From assembly GCA_049687495.1 (NCBI GenBank), contig JBAVJB010000103.1, positions 1 to 24,253 on the forward strand: DNA of 24,253 bases. Direction: 5' to 3'. A program made the position numbers and the translations under genes. Under the pieces are notes generated by a model. That model was given only the letters and a program-made list of their open reading frames with translations, searched no databases and was not told where the DNA came from. The DNA comes from Salinimicrobium sp049687495. Its GTDB lineage: Bacteria > Bacteroidota > Bacteroidia > Flavobacteriales > Flavobacteriaceae. Shown here in pieces: positions 21,921-24,253 of the stretch (within the stretch, counting starts at the first letter, position 1; each line of letters starts with the position of its first letter).

Positions 21921-23256
21921 CGAAGAATATATCGAGCAAATTCAGCACCTTATCGAAGAGCATAAGGATGATGAACTATTGCATCAACTCGAGGAGGTAC
22001 ACCATGCCGACATTGCCGAGATCATTGACGAGCTTGAGCTTGACCAGGCGACTTATATTATAAAATTACTCGACAGCACAAAAACTTCTGAAGCCCTTAT
22101 GGAGCTGGAGGAAGACGTGCGGGAGCGAATTCTCGATAACCTTTCGGCCAAAGAGATCGCCGAAGAGCTCGAGAATATGGATACCGATGATGCCGCCGAT
22201 ATTATCGCCGAACTTTCCGAAGAAAGAAAGCAGGAGGTAATTGGCGAGATCATCGACGAAGAGCACGCCGAACATATCGTGGAGCTGCTGCGCTATGACG
22301 AAAATTCGGCCGGGGGATTGATGGCGAAGGAGCTGGTGAAGGTCAACGAGAACTGGAGTGTGACCGGTTGCATGACCGAGATGCGTGCCCAGGCCGAAAA
22401 TGTGACCCGCGTGCATTCTATTTATGTGGTAGATAACCGCGGAAAACTCAAGGGAAGACTTTCTTTAAAAGATCTGCTCACAGCATCAAGCAAGGCGAAT
22501 ATCAGCGATGTTTACATTCCAAAGGTGGATTACGTGAACGTGCACACCAAGGGCGACGAAGTGGCGAGGATCATGCAAAAATATGACCTGGAGGCCATTC
22601 CCGTGGTAGATGAGATGGGCAGGCTGGTAGGCCGCGTCACCATTGATGATATCGTGGATTATATTCGTGATGAGGCCGAAAAAGATTACCAGATGGCGGC
22701 AGGTATTTCTGAAGATGTTGAGGCAGATGACTCGATTCTCAGGCTTACCCGCGCCCGGTTACCCTGGCTTATTCTCGCGCTTTTGGGAGGATTTGTGAGT
22801 GTAACGGTACTGGGTACTTTTAGCGATGCGATGGCAAATCACGCGGCATTATTCTTTTTTGTACCACTTATTGCTGCAATGGCGGGAAATGTGGGCGTGC
22901 AATCCTCAGCCATTGTACTGCAGGGTCTGGCAAACCAAAGCCTTAGTGGTTCTTTGCTGCAGCGGCTTTTTAAGGAGGTTCTGTTGAGTTTGCTGAACGG
23001 TGCCGCACTTGCGCTGCTGCTTATTGTTGGAGGAAAATTCCTGCTGGGCTTCGACTTTTGGTTTGGCCTTACAGTGGGCATTTCGTTGATCTCGGTGATC
23101 ATCATCGCCTCGCTCATAGGTACTTTTGTGCCGATCATCCTGGATAAATTCGGAATTGATCCCGCGATGGCAACCGGGCCGTTTATCACTACCAGTAATG
23201 ATATCTGCGGAATCCTGATCTACTTTAGCATTGCTAAGTGGATCTTAGGATTTTGA
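21904..23256 (+). CDS. mgtE: Magnesium transporter MgtE
   Basis: The 450-aa inner-membrane channel imports Mg2+. An acidic N domain of helical repeats (about 1-125, HHADIAEIIDELELDQ, NMDTDDAADIIAEL) is followed by two CBS domains (about 128-250, GRLSLKDLL and VVDEMGRLVGRVTIDDIVDYI), a connecting helix, and five transmembrane helices from about 280. The pore-type motif MAGNVGVQSSAIV is present. The acidic N and CBS domains form the Mg2+ sensor that closes the pore when cytosolic Mg2+ is high. The start ATG at 21904 overlaps rsmA by 17 nt. Confidence 0.96.
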   Translation: MQFEINEEYIEQIQHLIEEHKDDELLHQLEEVHHADIAEIIDELELDQATYIIKLLDSTKTSEALMELEEDVRERILDNLSAKEIAEELENMDTDDAADIIAELSEERKQEVIGEIIDEEHAEHIVELLRYDENSAGGLMAKELVKVNENWSVTGCMTEMRAQAENVTRVHSIYVVDNRGKLKGRLSLKDLLTASSKANISDVYIPKVDYVNVHTKGDEVARIMQKYDLEAIPVVDEMGRLVGRVTIDDIVDYIRDEAEKDYQMAAGISEDVEADDSILRLTRARLPWLILALLGGFVSVTVLGTFSDAMANHAALFFFVPLIAAMAGNVGVQSSAIVLQGLANQSLSGSLLQRLFKEVLLSLLNGAALALLLIVGGKFLLGFDFWFGLTVGISLISVIIIASLIGTFVPIILDKFGIDPAMATGPFITTSNDICGILIYFSIAKWILGF

Positions 23257-23261
23257 CTTAT

Positions 23262-23349
23262 GGGGGCTGCTGCGCACCGGGCCTGCCTGCCGGCAGGCTT
23301 TTCGCTATATCCCCAAAAAATCGGGGGATGCCGCTACAATCCCTGCCCC
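23262..23349. repeat. GC-rich structured intergenic element
   Basis: An 88-nt tract after mgtE with GCACCGGGCCTGCC, the 14-nt palindrome GCCTGCCGGCAGGC, TTTTCGCTATATCCCC, a CCCC/GGGG hairpin and GATGCCGCTACAATCCCTG. I recall similar intergenic tracts in many flavobacterial genomes as a dispersed repeat, but cannot verify it here. It differs from its surroundings in base composition. Confidence 0.5.
23285..23303 (+). terminator. Probable terminator of mgtE
   Basis: GCCTG/CAGGC stem with CCGG loop (the palindrome can be 14 nt) is followed by TTTT-C. It lies 28 nt after the mgtE stop, inside the GC-rich element. Confidence 0.55.
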
Positions 23350-23386
23350 ACTTTTTATTTTTATAACAACCTCGATCAAAGAGGTG

Positions 23387-23402
23387 TCAAAAATGTCATT
23401 TT
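23387..23402. repeat. Dispersed palindrome, copy touching the cupin start codon
   Basis: TCAAAAATG-T-CATTTT, with the right arm cut short exactly where the cupin ATG begins at 23403. If it folds in the mRNA, it would sit on the ribosome-binding region. Confidence 0.7.
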
Positions 23403-23768
23403 ATGAAGGCAATAGATCCAAAGGAGAAATTAACCAAATTCAGCAACCATTGGCACCCGCGGCAGATTGGGATTGTGAACGATATGCAGGTGCTGCTGGC
23501 AAAGGTGAAAGATGAATTTGTATGGCACCAGCATGACGAGGAAGATGAGCTTTTCCAGGTGCTTAAAGGAACTTTGTATTTGCAGTTCGAGGACCGTACC
23601 GAAACTGTAAAAGAAGGAGAAATTATTATTGTACCAAAAGGTGTAAAACATTGTCCTAAAACCGAAAATGGAGAAGAGGTGCACATCATGTTGTTCGAAA
23701 AATTGAGCACCAAACACACCGGTGATGTGCGGGACAGCCTTACCCAATCTGACTATCCAAAAATTTGA
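23403..23768 (+). CDS. Cupin domain protein
   Basis: The 121-aa small beta-barrel protein carries both cupin motifs. Motif 1 is H42-x-H44-x4-E49-x6-G56 (WHQHDEEDELFQVLKG), and motif 2 is around GEIIIVPKGVKHCP (72-85, H83). A metal site of three His and one Glu is therefore intact. Many such stand-alone cupins have no known substrate, so no reaction is assigned. It starts right after a palindrome copy and is 7 nt upstream of the dehydrogenase gene, so both are probably one operon. Confidence 0.9.
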   Translation: MKAIDPKEKLTKFSNHWHPRQIGIVNDMQVLLAKVKDEFVWHQHDEEDELFQVLKGTLYLQFEDRTETVKEGEIIIVPKGVKHCPKTENGEEVHIMLFEKLSTKHTGDVRDSLTQSDYPKI

Positions 23769-23775
23769 TTTTTTA

Positions 23776-24253
23776 TGATCATTCTGCACGCCGATAGCAA
23801 TCATCCTACTCTCATAAAACAATTGGAGGCTGCCGGGCATACCAACATTGAAGCTTACAATCAAAGTAAGGAGGAGATCCTGGAGAATGAGCAGCTGTAT
23901 GACGGCATCGTGATCAGGAGCCGGTTTAAGATTGACAGGAATTTTATAGATGCAGTGCCACATCTCAAATTTATCGCCCGCGTGGGTGCGGGGTTGGAGA
24001 GTATAGATGTGGAATACGCCGAGAAGAAAGGCATTAAATTGTTCTCAGCTCCCGAAGGCAATCGCAATGCCGTTGGGGAACATGCGCTGGGCATGTTGCT
24101 CTCTCTGTTTAACAAACTCAACCAGGCAGACCGGCAGGTGAGGGAAGGGCATTGGCTGCGGGAAGAAAACCGGGGAGTAGAGCTGGAAGGCAAGACCGTG
24201 GGAATCATCGGCTACGGAAACATGGGTAAAGCCTTCGCAAAAAAACTGAAGGG
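23776..24253 (+). CDS. D-2-hydroxyacid dehydrogenase (SerA-like), N-terminal part
   Basis: 159 codons are visible before the window ends. The N-terminal half-domain (1-95, with IVIRSRFKID and FIARVGAGLESIDVEYA) and the start of the NAD-binding domain (GKTVGIIGYGNMGKA, G146-x-G148-x2-G151) mark the D-isomer-specific 2-hydroxyacid dehydrogenase family. Related flavobacterial genes are often annotated as phosphoglycerate dehydrogenase. The substrate cannot be fixed because the catalytic Arg, Glu and His lie beyond the edge. It is coupled closely with the cupin gene. Confidence 0.9.

Noticed and set aside
6015..23402. CRISPR array or insertion sequence as source of the palindromes
   Set aside because: Spacing is irregular (tens of nt to several kb), there are no regular spacers, cas genes or transposase, and the units are below 40 nt.
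23430..23963. A 177-codon minus-strand frame over the cupin and dehydrogenase genes
   Set aside because: Runs antisense across two confident genes; no recognisable domain.

Overview
The window looks like a piece of a Flavobacteriaceae (Bacteroidota) chromosome, close to the Gramella/Christiangramia, Salegentibacter or Zunongwangia group. This is inferred from three things: gene content (DUF3109, DUF4286, DUF4412, HupE/UreJ_2, a vitamin-K-carboxylase-like HTTM protein, a eukaryote-like NrdB); Bacteroidota promoters (TTTG, about 19 nt, TAnnTTTG) ahead of several genes; and the near absence of Shine-Dalgarno sequences. It is mostly a core housekeeping region. I see no integrase, transposase, prophage, CRISPR array, rRNA or defence locus.

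Layout. Positions 1-5670 (minus strand) read nrdB, nrdA, a 45-codon ORF, dgt, and then the start of a secreted beta-propeller-like protein. The nrd genes make dNTPs and dgt degrades them. Positions 5670-6233 are a gene-free stretch with inverted repeats. Next come a DUF4412 secreted protein and a DUF3109 cysteine-rich protein (both minus). A tightly overlapping plus-strand trio follows at 7924-9298: MarC, a 65-aa membrane protein and a minimal FAD protein. Convergent to it lie the S41 protease, dCMP deaminase and HupE-like genes (minus). A 31-codon membrane ORF and tRNA-Leu(CAA) follow, also on minus.

From 12.7 kb to the end everything is on the plus strand: prs, rplY(ctc), pth, ribF, an HTTM/VKGC-like membrane protein, serS, a TPR protein, a DUF4286 protein, rsmA, mgtE, a cupin protein and the start of a D-2-hydroxyacid dehydrogenase. 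They serve PRPP and flavin synthesis, translation, rRNA methylation and magnesium transport. Several genes overlap their neighbours (ribF/HTTM 11 nt, rsmA/mgtE 17 nt, deaminase/protease 4 nt on a TTG start).

The most unexpected signal is a dispersed palindrome family with core TCAAAAATGNCATTTTTGA. There are eight recognisable copies plus a half-copy, all intergenic or touching a stop or start codon, and mostly just 3' of genes. In some copies the outer arms differ completely in sequence yet stay self-complementary, which points to a selected hairpin or cruciform rather than plain sequence identity. I know of no name for this family. Other items worth a look are the MarC/TM/mini-flavoprotein operon, two tiny ORFs, inverted repeats in the nrd leaders, a 7-nt tandem repeat and a structured GC-rich element after mgtE.
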